NCBI GenBank assembly: GCA_016205085.1
Contig: JACQJN010000194.1
Location: forward strand, 1-8,669
DNA length: 8,669 bases
DNA from: Elusimicrobiota bacterium
GTDB lineage: Bacteria > Elusimicrobiota > Elusimicrobia > JACQJN01
Direction: 5' to 3'
Shown here: piece after piece, positions 1 through 6,142 of the stretch
Layout: each line of letters begins with the position of its first letter
Position numbering within the stretch: the first letter of the stretch is position 1
Notes under the pieces: generated by a model
What the model saw: the letters and a program-made list of their open reading frames with translations, nothing else
Told to the model about the DNA's origin: nothing
Database searches by the model: none
Program-made: the position numbers and the translations under genes

Positions 1-270
1 GCGCGCGCCGCCGACACCATCGCCGACACCCGGCTCATTCCCACACAGGAACGCATCCATTGCCTGGACCTTTTGGCGGGGCCTTTCCAAGGTCTCAGGA
101 AGCCTTCCGAAGTCCTGTTGAAGATTTTAAGAAATGTTCCCCGCCATCAGAACCCTTCCGCCGAAAACAAATTATTGGAACACCTATCCGCCTGTTTTGA
201 ATTCCTCTCCCGACTTTCCGCTTCAGAGCAAGACCTCATCAAAGAAGTGGTCACGGGAGTTATTCAGTGA
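1..270 (+). CDS. Squalene/phytoene synthase family, N-terminal part (5' end outside window, ends at in-frame TGA)
   Basis: The frame is open from base 1 and reads ARAADTIADTRLIPTQ. DTIAD (residues 5 and 9 of the visible part) is the first aspartate-rich DxxxD motif of trans-isoprenyl synthases that condense two prenyl diphosphates head to head. These aspartates bind the Mg2+-diphosphate of farnesyl or geranylgeranyl diphosphate. The true start lies upstream of the window; the TTG near base 73 is internal, because homology-like sequence runs before it. The frame ends at TGA 268-270 after VVTGVIQ, and the continuation of the same domain resumes directly at ATG 271 in the same frame. The domain is therefore cut in two rather than terminated naturally. 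The substrate cannot be fixed from sequence. The RAADTIADT context looks more like squalene synthase (hopanoid or sterol precursor) than like a typical carotenoid CrtB. I am sure of the family and unsure whether the product is functional. Confidence 0.8.
   Translation, partial: ARAADTIADTRLIPTQERIHCLDLLAGPFQGLRKPSEVLLKILRNVPRHQNPSAENKLLEHLSACFEFLSRLSASEQDLIKEVVTGVIQ
268..270 (+). other. In-frame TGA interrupting the synthase at the conserved glycine position
   Basis: The codons around it read ATT CAG TGA ATG CGC ATG GAC. Family members have Gly-Met-x-x-Asp here, so a single GGA-to-TGA change explains the stop without any frameshift. Other genes in the window use TGA as a genuine terminator (the PAP2 gene ending at 6142), so genome-wide UGA-Gly decoding is unlikely. 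A 9-bp direct repeat, TCACGGGAG (251-259 and 293-301), flanks the site, probably by chance. Confidence 0.7.
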
Positions 271-942
271 ATGCGCATGGACTTAAAATCCTTCACGGGA
301 GAGGATGCCGCCCATATCACAGCCTTGGAAAAAGAGGAAGAACTAGATCGTTATTGCAGCCTGATTGGAGGAGCCCCGGGAGCTTTTTGGACCAAATTAT
401 GCCTTCTCCGACTGCCAGTTCTACGCAGTTCTAATGCGTCCATACTGACACAGCAGGGCATCTTTTTAGGAAAAGGATTGCAGATGACCAACATTCTCAG
501 AGACGTCGCTGCGGACCTTAGAATAGGCCGGTGCTATTTGCCGGCCATAGACCTGGATTCTCAAAACCTTTCTCCTGCCGACCTCTTAGATCCCAAAAAT
601 CTTCCACCTTTAAAACCCATTCTGCATCGCTATATCCGCAAAGCCCTGGAGTACCTGGATCAAGGGGAAAAGTACATCGTTTCCCTCCCGTCACGAACCC
701 CGAGGCTGCGGATTGCCGCCGCATGGCCGCTTCTCCTGGCTCTTGAAACCCTGCGCCGGATCGCGCTCTCCACTGAAATCCTAAATCCCGCGGTGAAAGT
801 CAAGGTCCCCAGGATACAAGTATATCTTCTGCTGGGGACCTCCCCATTTTACGTCTGGGCCGAGAGTTTCTTTCATCGGACCTACCAGTCTATGAAGCAG
901 AATCTTCTGGACGCCACTCCAGCTCCTGGGTCCCAATCCTGA
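271..942 (+). CDS. Squalene/phytoene synthase family, C-terminal part (same frame as preceding fragment)
   Basis: This 223-residue frame begins at an ATG immediately after the TGA at 268-270. It opens with MRMDL, which matches the GMxxDL stretch of squalene/phytoene synthases minus its glycine. Downstream is the second aspartate-rich motif: LQMTNILRDVAADL (residues 70-83, aspartates 78 and 82), then GR at 86-87 and YLP at 89-91. This motif binds the second prenyl diphosphate through Mg2+. RYCSLIGGAPGAFWTKL (residues 27-43) fits the helix before it. On its own the product lacks the first DxxxD motif and half of the alpha-helical fold, so it should be inactive unless it pairs with the upstream fragment or the stop is read through. 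A weak GGGAG at 255-259 could serve re-initiation. The last 53 bp overlap the 3' end of the convergent obg gene. The end TGA (940-942) looks natural. Confidence 0.82.
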   Translation: MRMDLKSFTGEDAAHITALEKEEELDRYCSLIGGAPGAFWTKLCLLRLPVLRSSNASILTQQGIFLGKGLQMTNILRDVAADLRIGRCYLPAIDLDSQNLSPADLLDPKNLPPLKPILHRYIRKALEYLDQGEKYIVSLPSRTPRLRIAAAWPLLLALETLRRIALSTEILNPAVKVKVPRIQVYLLLGTSPFYVWAESFFHRTYQSMKQNLLDATPAPGSQS

Positions 943-2161
943 CCTCATCCCCGGACTGAATTCCACAACGCCTTAATTCCCGGTCTACCCCCATTTTTTT
1001 CAAAATCCCCTGGAAACGCCGCAGCGCTTCCGGAAGCCCGAAACGTGTCATGGAAACCAATCGTTCCACGCTCCGCCCACAAACTTCAAAAACATGGCTT
1101 TCCACCTTTCGGACTACGAACTCCTTTTCCATCCCGCTCTTTTCCTCGATGGCCACTCCGGAAACCGCGGAAGGCTTCGATTGAGATAAAAATCTTAACA
1201 CCTCATCCAATACTTTTTCCACTCCACTCCCGGTAACCGCGGAAATCCCAAAGATTTTCCATCCGCGTCTTTTAGATTTTATTTTCTTCAATTCTAAAGC
1301 AGCCACGGACAGATCCATCTTGTTGACGGCTAAAAACCGCGGTTTTTTATAAAGCGCCGAACTAAATTCCTTAAGCTCCCTTTCCAGCACTCGTATTCCC
1401 TGAACGGGTTCCACGCCGCCAAAACCCGACGGATCCACCAGATGGATCAAAACCCGCGTTCTCTCCAAATGCTTTAAAAACTGAATGCCCAAACCTTTTC
1501 CCGTATGCGCTCCTTCGATGAGTCCCGGAATGTCCGCCAAAACAAAGCTCTTTTCCTTGTGCCGTACCAATCCCAATTGAGGAGACAGTGTGGTAAAAGG
1601 ATATTCCGCAATTTTAGGCCTGGCGCGAGAGACTCGCGCCAGAAAAGTAGATTTGCCCGCATTGGGAAAACCGACCAACCCCACATCGGCAAGAACCTTC
1701 AACTCAAGGTCTATGGCGATCTCCTCTCCGAGCTCTCCCTTCTCCGCAATCCGGGGAGCTTTATATTGATTGGATTTAAACGAGGCATTCCCACGTCCCC
1801 CCCTCCCTCCTTGAGCTATCAGAACTTTCTGATCGGGCTGAATGAAGTCCGCCACCACCCTCTCGCCTCTTTTGACCACCGTCCCACAAGGAACATAGAT
1901 CGTAATATCCTCGCCATTTTTCCCATTCTTGTTGCTCCCTTGGCCATGACCGCCATTCCCAGCCGACCGACGCGAATGGAGGGCCAAATCCAGAAGCGTA
2001 CTCATATCCGAGTCCGCCTTCAAGTAGATATCCCCACCTTTTCCACCGTTACCTCCATCCGGCCCACCCCGCGGGATATACTTCTCCCTCCGGAAGGAAA
2101 GACAGCCATCGCCTCCCTTCCCCGCCTTCAAATAGACTCTAGCCGTATCTATGAATTGCAT
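890..2161 (-). CDS. obg: GTPase Obg (ribosome assembly / stress GTPase)
   Basis: Obg is a slow GTPase that binds the large ribosomal subunit and links its maturation to growth and stress signalling. The 423-residue product has the glycine-rich Obg fold at about 1-158 (KAGKGGDGC, then RGGPDGGNGGKGG). The G domain follows: G1 GFPNAGKS 164-171, G2 PFTT 188-191, G3 DIPG 210-213, G4 NKMD 280-283 and G5 SAV 307-309. The C-terminal OCT domain spans about 347-417 and ends GDEVRIGTQELEW. All nucleotide-binding motifs are intact and the length is usual for OCT-bearing Obg proteins. The start at MQFIDTARVYLKAG aligns with the family N terminus; only a weak AGAG lies upstream as ribosome-binding sequence. 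It is the third gene after rplU and rpmA, as in many bacteria, but an intrinsic terminator lies before it. The stop is TAG, and the 3' end overlaps the convergent synthase gene. Confidence 0.97.
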   Translation of the reverse strand: MQFIDTARVYLKAGKGGDGCLSFRREKYIPRGGPDGGNGGKGGDIYLKADSDMSTLLDLALHSRRSAGNGGHGQGSNKNGKNGEDITIYVPCGTVVKRGERVVADFIQPDQKVLIAQGGRGGRGNASFKSNQYKAPRIAEKGELGEEIAIDLELKVLADVGLVGFPNAGKSTFLARVSRARPKIAEYPFTTLSPQLGLVRHKEKSFVLADIPGLIEGAHTGKGLGIQFLKHLERTRVLIHLVDPSGFGGVEPVQGIRVLERELKEFSSALYKKPRFLAVNKMDLSVAALELKKIKSKRRGWKIFGISAVTGSGVEKVLDEVLRFLSQSKPSAVSGVAIEEKSGMEKEFVVRKVESHVFEVCGRSVERLVSMTRFGLPEALRRFQGILKKMGVDRELRRCGIQSGDEVRIGTQELEWRPEDSAS

Positions 2162-2178
2162 GGAAAATAAACTCTAAC

Positions 2179-2206
2179 AAAAAAGAGGCGGTTTCCACCG
2201 CCTCTT
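2179..2206 (-). terminator. Intrinsic terminator between rpmA and obg
   Basis: A perfect 10-bp stem (2183-2192 pairing with 2197-2206, arms AAGAGGCGGT and ACCGCCTCTT) closes a 4-base loop. On the minus strand it is followed by six T residues (complement of 2179-2184). It sits about 23 bp after the rpmA stop and 17 bp before the obg start. It should end or attenuate the rplU-rpmA transcript and lower obg expression relative to the ribosomal proteins, unless obg has its own promoter. Confidence 0.85.
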
Positions 2207-2229
2207 AATTTTAGATTTTCAGTTTTTTA

Positions 2230-2505
2230 CTAAGCCTTCGCGACAGCACCCTTCGCAGGATAAACCGAAATCTGCTGTTTTCCTTTATAAGCCCACTCAA
2301 ACTTCACCTGTCCCGACACCTTAGCGAAAAGCGTATCGTCCGATCCGCGCCCAACGTTTAATCCCGGAAGGAACTTGGTCCCTCTCTGACGCACCAGCAC
2401 CGCTCCAGCCAAAACAGTTTGTCCACCGTATCGTTTGACACCCAACCTTTGACCTGCACTGTCACGACCGTTGGTGCTGGACCCCTGCGCCTTTGTGTGT
2501 GCCAT
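2230..2505 (-). CDS. rpmA: 50S ribosomal protein L27
   Basis: L27 is a small basic large-subunit protein whose flexible N terminus reaches the peptidyl-transferase centre and stabilises tRNA there. The 91-residue product begins MAHTKAQGSSTNGRDS, the standard mature-type N terminus. It has no Firmicutes-type cleavable extension, so no Prp processing is expected. The L27 signature is present at residues 34-48 (GAVLVRQRGTKFLPG), and the length is normal. The gene follows rplU by 36 bp on the same strand. The spacer is an 8-bp tandem repeat with no recognisable Shine-Dalgarno sequence; on the minus strand it even contains TCTCCTAATC, closer to anti-SD than SD. Translation may therefore be coupled to rplU or SD-independent. 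The stop is TAG, followed by a strong intrinsic terminator. Confidence 0.97.
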   Translation of the reverse strand: MAHTKAQGSSTNGRDSAGQRLGVKRYGGQTVLAGAVLVRQRGTKFLPGLNVGRGSDDTLFAKVSGQVKFEWAYKGKQQISVYPAKGAVAKA

Positions 2506-2515
2506 TTCAATTCGA

Positions 2516-2547
2516 GATTAAAAGATTAGGAGATTAAGCGATTAAGA
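2516..2547. repeat. Four tandem 8-bp units GATTARNN between rplU and rpmA
   Basis: Reading the plus strand, four consecutive octamers share GATTA: GATTAAAA (2516-2523), GATTAGGA (2524-2531), GATTAAGC (2532-2539) and GATTAAGA (2540-2547). The array fills most of the rplU-rpmA spacer and includes the rplU stop codon at 2542-2544. It may be a slipped-strand microsatellite or a protein/RNA-binding array; the function is unknown. Confidence 0.75.
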
Positions 2548-2841
2548 TGTAGAAAAATCCTGGATACGGATTTCAGTCAGCCACTGCCGGTGTCCCTGAA
2601 GCTTCGTATAACCCTTCTTGGGCCTCTTCTTGAACACCAGCTCTTTTGCGGCACGAAAATGCCTCAGGACCTCCGCCATCACCTTGGAAACATTTCCTTT
2701 TCCCTTGCGAACATCCGGCGAAACCCAAATGGCTTTAAGCTGCACCTGTTTGCCTTCCGGAACCCCCAGCCTCTCCACCTGAAGAATCTCTCCCGGAGAA
2801 ACCCAATACTGCTTGCCGCCTGTTTCCACAACCGCAAACAT
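2542..2841 (-). CDS. rplU: 50S ribosomal protein L21
   Basis: L21 is a large-subunit protein that binds 23S rRNA and is typically encoded directly ahead of L27. The 99-residue product starts MFAVVETGGKQYWVSPGE, the canonical L21 N terminus. It ends with the family signature around FKKRPKKGYTKLQGHRQW (GHRQ at 83-86). The middle (about residues 37-58) is more divergent from common L21 proteins than the two ends, but the length is usual. It is the first gene of the rplU-rpmA-obg block. There is no Shine-Dalgarno sequence upstream, and an extended -10 element lies only 8 bp before the ATG, so the mRNA may be leaderless or nearly so. Confidence 0.95.
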   Translation of the reverse strand: MFAVVETGGKQYWVSPGEILQVERLGVPEGKQVQLKAIWVSPDVRKGKGNVSKVMAEVLRHFRAAKELVFKKRPKKGYTKLQGHRQWLTEIRIQDFSTS

Positions 2842-2849
2842 AGGATTTT

Positions 2850-2858
2850 AGTATACCA
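2850..2858 (-). promoter_or_regulatory. Extended -10 promoter element for rplU
   Basis: On the minus strand the sequence is TGGTATACT, an extended -10 (TGn plus a 5/6 match to TATAAT). No good -35 lies 17 bp upstream (TGTGCA is a weak match), as is common for extended -10 promoters. Only 8 bp separate the hexamer from the rplU ATG, so transcription would start at or within a couple of bases of the start codon. Confidence 0.5.
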
Positions 2859-2894
2859 AATTACAAAGCGTCTGCACAGTTCTCATCCCCGAGC

Positions 2895-2952
2895 CCTTGG
2901 AACAGAATCCAAGGACCCTGAAGTGCCGGAGGCACGAAGGGACGGGGACCCC
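2895..2952. repeat. Cluster of inverted repeats in the rplU-nrdJ intergenic region
   Basis: Three adjacent palindromic units lie in the non-coding space between the divergent genes. Unit A has a 7-bp stem CCTTGGA/TCCAAGG (2895-2901, 2908-2914) with a 6-base loop. Unit B has a compound stem CCCT/AGGG (2916-2919, 2938-2941) around GTGCC/GGCAC (2923-2927, 2931-2935) with loop GGA. Unit C is GGGGACCCC (2944-2952). There is no T-run, so it is not a simple terminator. It could be an RNA leader, a REP-like intergenic repeat, or a DNA-binding region. The rest of the 257-bp intergenic stretch holds two promoters and no recognisable gene. Confidence 0.5.
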
Positions 2953-3037
2953 ATCCGCTGGGAAAAAGGACCTATTTCCATTTAGGACTAAAGGCCTGTT
3001 TGGCTCGGATGGTTTTTTGATTTTTCGTCTGAGAACA

Positions 3038-3067
3038 TTGACATGCGAGTTCGCGACGTGTTAAACT
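3038..3067 (+). promoter_or_regulatory. Sigma-70-type promoter for nrdJ
   Basis: A perfect -35 TTGACA (3038-3043) is followed after 18 bp by TAAACT (3062-3067), a 4/6 match to the -10. Predicted transcription start is near 3074, giving a leader of about 25 nt before the nrdJ ATG at 3099. I see no cobalamin riboswitch and no clear NrdR box in the region. GGAG at 3084-3087, 11 bases before the ATG, is the likely ribosome-binding site. Confidence 0.55.
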
Positions 3068-3098
3068 ATCACCAGAAGCAACCGGAGAAAAATCCGCC

Positions 3099-5624
3099 AT
3101 GAAACAAAAATCCACGGAAGAAAAGATGGGCCATAAAGATTTGAAAATGGCGTTGACCGAAAATCAGCTCAAGGTAATACGGGACAAATATCTTCGGGAC
3201 ACCGCCTCCCCCGAAGCCTGGCTGGAGGGAGTGGCTCACAACGTGGCCCTGGCCGAAATCCTGCTTCACCAGGACGCCCACAAGTGGGGGATATTCAACG
3301 GAGTTCATTATGTCGTTCTAAACTCTTCTTCAAACGGCAGCGGCGCTCGCCCGGGAAAAATGACCCTGTTCCATGAAGGGCTGCACGAGGCTAAAGAACG
3401 CGACCAAAACTTTGCCCGTCTTTTAAAAAATTTAGAACAGGCATACCGGAAACTGCCCGAGGCCAAACGATTGGTAGACACTTGGCAGAATAAATTTTAT
3501 TCCCTCATGGCCTCTTTCGACTTTCTGCCCAACTCCCCCACGCTGATGAACGCGGGACGGGAACTGCAACAGCTCTCCGCCTGCTATGTGCTGCCGGTGG
3601 AGGATTCGATTGAAGGAATTTCAAAGGCCCTGACCGCCCAAAGCCTGATCCAGAAAAGCGGCGGTGGCACAGGATTCTCTTTCGCCCGTCTGCGCCCCAA
3701 AGGGGATGTGGTGAAAAAAACCAGGGGGGTGGCCAGCGGAGCCATCTCCTTCATGCAGATCTATGACAAAATGACGGACGTCGTAAAACAAGGGGGAACG
3801 CGCCGGGGAGCCAACATGGGAATTCTGCCCTATTGGCACCCTGAGATTAAAGAATTCATCGCCATGAAACTCCAGCCGGGGGTCATGGAGAACTTCAATG
3901 TTTCAGTGGCCATCGATGAAAAATTTATGAAAGCGGTGGCCATGGATGCGGAATATGATTTGATTAATCCCAGGACCAAAGAAGTGACGGGAAAGGTCCG
4001 CGCCAAGGAGATATTCGACCTCATGGTGGACTGCGCCTGGAGAACGGGCGACCCTGGATTTGTGGTGATCGACCGCATCAATCAATCCGGCTCGAACCCC
4101 ACCCCAGCCATAGGCCAGATAGAATCGACAAACCCGTGCGGAGAGGTTCCTCTCTTGCCATGGGAGCCATGCAATCTAGGCTCCATCAATCTTTCCCAGT
4201 TTGTGAAGGGACCTTCCCTGAAAGGGACTTTCGATTTTGAAAGACTGGAGGAGATCGTGTTCCTCACCACCCGATTCTTAGACAATGTGATCGAGGTGAA
4301 CAATTCTCCCCTGCCGGAAATCGAGAGAATGGCTAAAGGCAACCGCAGAATCGGAGTCGGCGTGATGGGCTGGGCAGAGACCCTGGTTAAGATGGGCATC
4401 GCTTACGACTCCCCGCAAGCTCTGGAATTTGCGGAAAAGGTGATGCAGTTCATTGAAGACAAGGCCCTCGAATGCTCCGAAGCGCTAGCTAAGGAGCGCG
4501 GGATATTCCCTCACTGGAAAGACTCCGTTTATGATCCTCACTCCATGCATTTTAGAGGGGAAGCCAGAACTCCCCGGAACGCGGTGCGGACCACCATCGC
4601 CCCGACCGGCACCATCGCCATAGCGGCCGGACTCCAAGGAGCCGGGATAGAGCCTTTCTTCGGCATCGCCTACACCCGCTACAACGCACGGGCTCTGGAC
4701 GCCGTTAAAAAAGGAGTAGAGCCGGAGGCTAAAGACGTCTTCTTTGAAGTAAATCCCCTCTTTCGCGAATTGGCCAAAGAACATGACTATTTCGGAATGA
4801 CGGAGCAGGAACTCTGGAAAAAAATCCAGGACAATCATAAGTCGGTGCGGGGGATCAAGGAGATCCCTCAACACATACAGGATCTGTTCCCCACCGCTCA
4901 TGACGTCTCCATAGACTGCCACGTCAAAGTGCAAGCCGCCTTCCAAAAATACACAGGCAACGGGGTGAGCAAAACCATAAACATGTCCAACTCCGCCACG
5001 CCCGAAGATGTCAAACGGGCCTACCAAATGGCCTACGATTTGGGCTGCAAAGGCATCACTATCTATCGGGACGGCTGCAAGGCCCAGCAGGTTCTTAACC
5101 TCACGACACAGCCTTCCACTAAGAGAAAAGAAAGGACCTATGAACCCTTCGGCGTCTCTTCAGAGTATTATCAGATCAAGACGGGATACGGCCCCCTGCA
5201 CATCCACATCAACTACGATGAGCACGGCCCTTACCAGATCTTCACCAATCTTCCGCCCCTGGGGACCGAGATTTCAGGACTCGCTTCTTTGATCGGCATC
5301 CTGATCTCAAAATATCTGGAGGCCGGCGGCGGACCCATCCGGCTCCTGAAACACCTGAATGCCGTCAAAGGGGACAGACCCCTCGGATTCGGAGAAAACC
5401 GGGTCAATTCGATCGCTCATGCCATCAGCCTAGCCTTAAGATTCCACCTGAAAAAAACGGGGTGGATCACAGACGGCACCGATGAAACTTCAAAGGAAAA
5501 ATTGGAGTTGTGGGAGCTCACCCGAACTCTCTACTGCCCCAAATGCTACTCCTCCAATGTGGCCTATGAATCGGGCTGTACCGGCCCCACCTGCCACGAC
5601 TGCGGACATTCGGAGTGCTCGTAG
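3099..5624 (+). CDS. nrdJ: Class II (adenosylcobalamin-dependent) ribonucleoside reductase
   Basis: This enzyme reduces ribonucleotides to deoxyribonucleotides using an adenosylcobalamin-derived radical, independent of oxygen. The 841-residue product carries the radical site NPCGE at 345-349 (Asn345, thiyl Cys347, Glu349). The reducing cysteine pair is Cys162 (in LSACYVLPV) and Cys358 (in WEPCNLGS); the 11-residue gap from Cys347 to Cys358 is typical of NrdJ. Further barrel motifs are KSGGGTGFSFARLRPKGD (186-203) and RTTIAPTGTIAIAAG (497-511). A TSCPD-like domain spans about 690-785, with Tyr697 where a cysteine often occurs. A C-terminal cysteine cluster follows (C813, C816, C827, C832, C835, C840), which relays electrons to the active site. 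No N-terminal ATP cone is evident. ATG 3126, with a nearer GGAAG, is an alternative start. The gene overlaps the next one by 10 bp. Confidence 0.96.
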   Translation: MKQKSTEEKMGHKDLKMALTENQLKVIRDKYLRDTASPEAWLEGVAHNVALAEILLHQDAHKWGIFNGVHYVVLNSSSNGSGARPGKMTLFHEGLHEAKERDQNFARLLKNLEQAYRKLPEAKRLVDTWQNKFYSLMASFDFLPNSPTLMNAGRELQQLSACYVLPVEDSIEGISKALTAQSLIQKSGGGTGFSFARLRPKGDVVKKTRGVASGAISFMQIYDKMTDVVKQGGTRRGANMGILPYWHPEIKEFIAMKLQPGVMENFNVSVAIDEKFMKAVAMDAEYDLINPRTKEVTGKVRAKEIFDLMVDCAWRTGDPGFVVIDRINQSGSNPTPAIGQIESTNPCGEVPLLPWEPCNLGSINLSQFVKGPSLKGTFDFERLEEIVFLTTRFLDNVIEVNNSPLPEIERMAKGNRRIGVGVMGWAETLVKMGIAYDSPQALEFAEKVMQFIEDKALECSEALAKERGIFPHWKDSVYDPHSMHFRGEARTPRNAVRTTIAPTGTIAIAAGLQGAGIEPFFGIAYTRYNARALDAVKKGVEPEAKDVFFEVNPLFRELAKEHDYFGMTEQELWKKIQDNHKSVRGIKEIPQHIQDLFPTAHDVSIDCHVKVQAAFQKYTGNGVSKTINMSNSATPEDVKRAYQMAYDLGCKGITIYRDGCKAQQVLNLTTQPSTKRKERTYEPFGVSSEYYQIKTGYGPLHIHINYDEHGPYQIFTNLPPLGTEISGLASLIGILISKYLEAGGGPIRLLKHLNAVKGDRPLGFGENRVNSIAHAISLALRFHLKKTGWITDGTDETSKEKLELWELTRTLYCPKCYSSNVAYESGCTGPTCHDCGHSECS

Positions 5625-6142
5625 AGCAAGCGCTTCTGTACAGACTCCATACATTTTCTTCTCCGGGACTGGATCGCTTTTTTATCGCCCTCACCCGCCT
5701 GGGGGATCCCCGCGTTTTAACCTTTCTATTTGCCCTCACCGCACTCTGCCTGTTCTTTTTCAAACTTAGATCGGAAGCCATCACCGCAGCTTCCATGGGA
5801 ATAACCAGTTGGATCTTAACCAAATTTCTAAAACATATATTTACGCGGATGCGTCCCCACTTGTGGGTATGGTCCGATCCTTCCTATGGCTACAGCTTCC
5901 CCAGCGGCCACACCCTGGGATCTGCGGTCTTCTACGGCTGGCTGGCTTGGTTTCTGGGCCAAACCTATCCAAGGCATAAAACCAAATTCTACGGCATCGC
6001 CTTTCTCTTAGTAGGTCTAATCGGTTTTAGCCGAATCTACTTAGGAGTCCATTGGCCTTCAGATGTTCTGGGGGGATGGATAGGGGGGATACTGATCCTG
6101 GCTGGTGGCAATTTCTCTTTGCAGAGATGGCAAAAAATTTGA
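5615..6142 (+). CDS. PAP2-family membrane lipid phosphatase
   Basis: PAP2 (type 2 phosphatidic acid phosphatase) proteins hydrolyse phosphate from lipid phosphates or diphosphates on the outer face of the inner membrane, including undecaprenyl diphosphate (BacA-independent recycling) and phosphatidylglycerol phosphate. All three catalytic motifs are present in this 175-residue protein. C1 is K73-x6-R80-P81, C2 is PSGH at 96-99, and C3 is S139-R140-x5-H146-x3-D150. Hydrophobic segments near 34-50, 56-72, 102-116, 126-138 and 150-164 fit a small multipass membrane protein without a cleaved signal. The start is a GTG inside the last codons of nrdJ (10-bp overlap), implying translational coupling. 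The stop is a genuine TGA inside the next gene. The substrate cannot be assigned; a polyprenyl-diphosphate phosphatase is my best guess. Confidence 0.88.
   Translation: MLVEQALLYRLHTFSSPGLDRFFIALTRLGDPRVLTFLFALTALCLFFFKLRSEAITAASMGITSWILTKFLKHIFTRMRPHLWVWSDPSYGYSFPSGHTLGSAVFYGWLAWFLGQTYPRHKTKFYGIAFLLVGLIGFSRIYLGVHWPSDVLGGWIGGILILAGGNFSLQRWQKI

Noticed and set aside
268..270. Genome-wide UGA-to-glycine recoding or selenocysteine insertion at the synthase stop
   Set aside because: TGA at 6140-6142 ends a complete PAP2 protein, and translation past it gives no PAP2-like sequence; TGA 940-942 also looks natural. Synthases of this family carry Gly, not Cys or Sec, at this site, and I see no clear SECIS-like hairpin after it.
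1505..2170. 221-residue plus-strand frame opposite obg
   Set aside because: It lies wholly antisense to a well-supported obg, has low-complexity proline/arginine-rich composition and no recognisable domain.
2590..2985. 131-residue plus-strand frame across rplU and the intergenic region
   Set aside because: Most of it is antisense to rplU and the remainder runs through the inverted-repeat cluster and non-coding DNA; no family resemblance.
2842..3098. Cobalamin riboswitch or NrdR box controlling nrdJ
   Set aside because: B12-box sequence (GCCACUG-like) and the conserved cobalamin aptamer core are absent, and no palindromic NrdR-type site is visible near the promoter.
4485..5027. 180-residue minus-strand frame inside nrdJ
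   Set aside because: It is a shadow of the conserved nrdJ reading frame, with no motif or upstream signals.
6052..6126. Upstream ATG start for the second PAP2 gene
   Set aside because: It would place about 25 non-homologous residues before a clear signal peptide and overlap the previous gene by about 90 bp; ATG 6127 is better supported.
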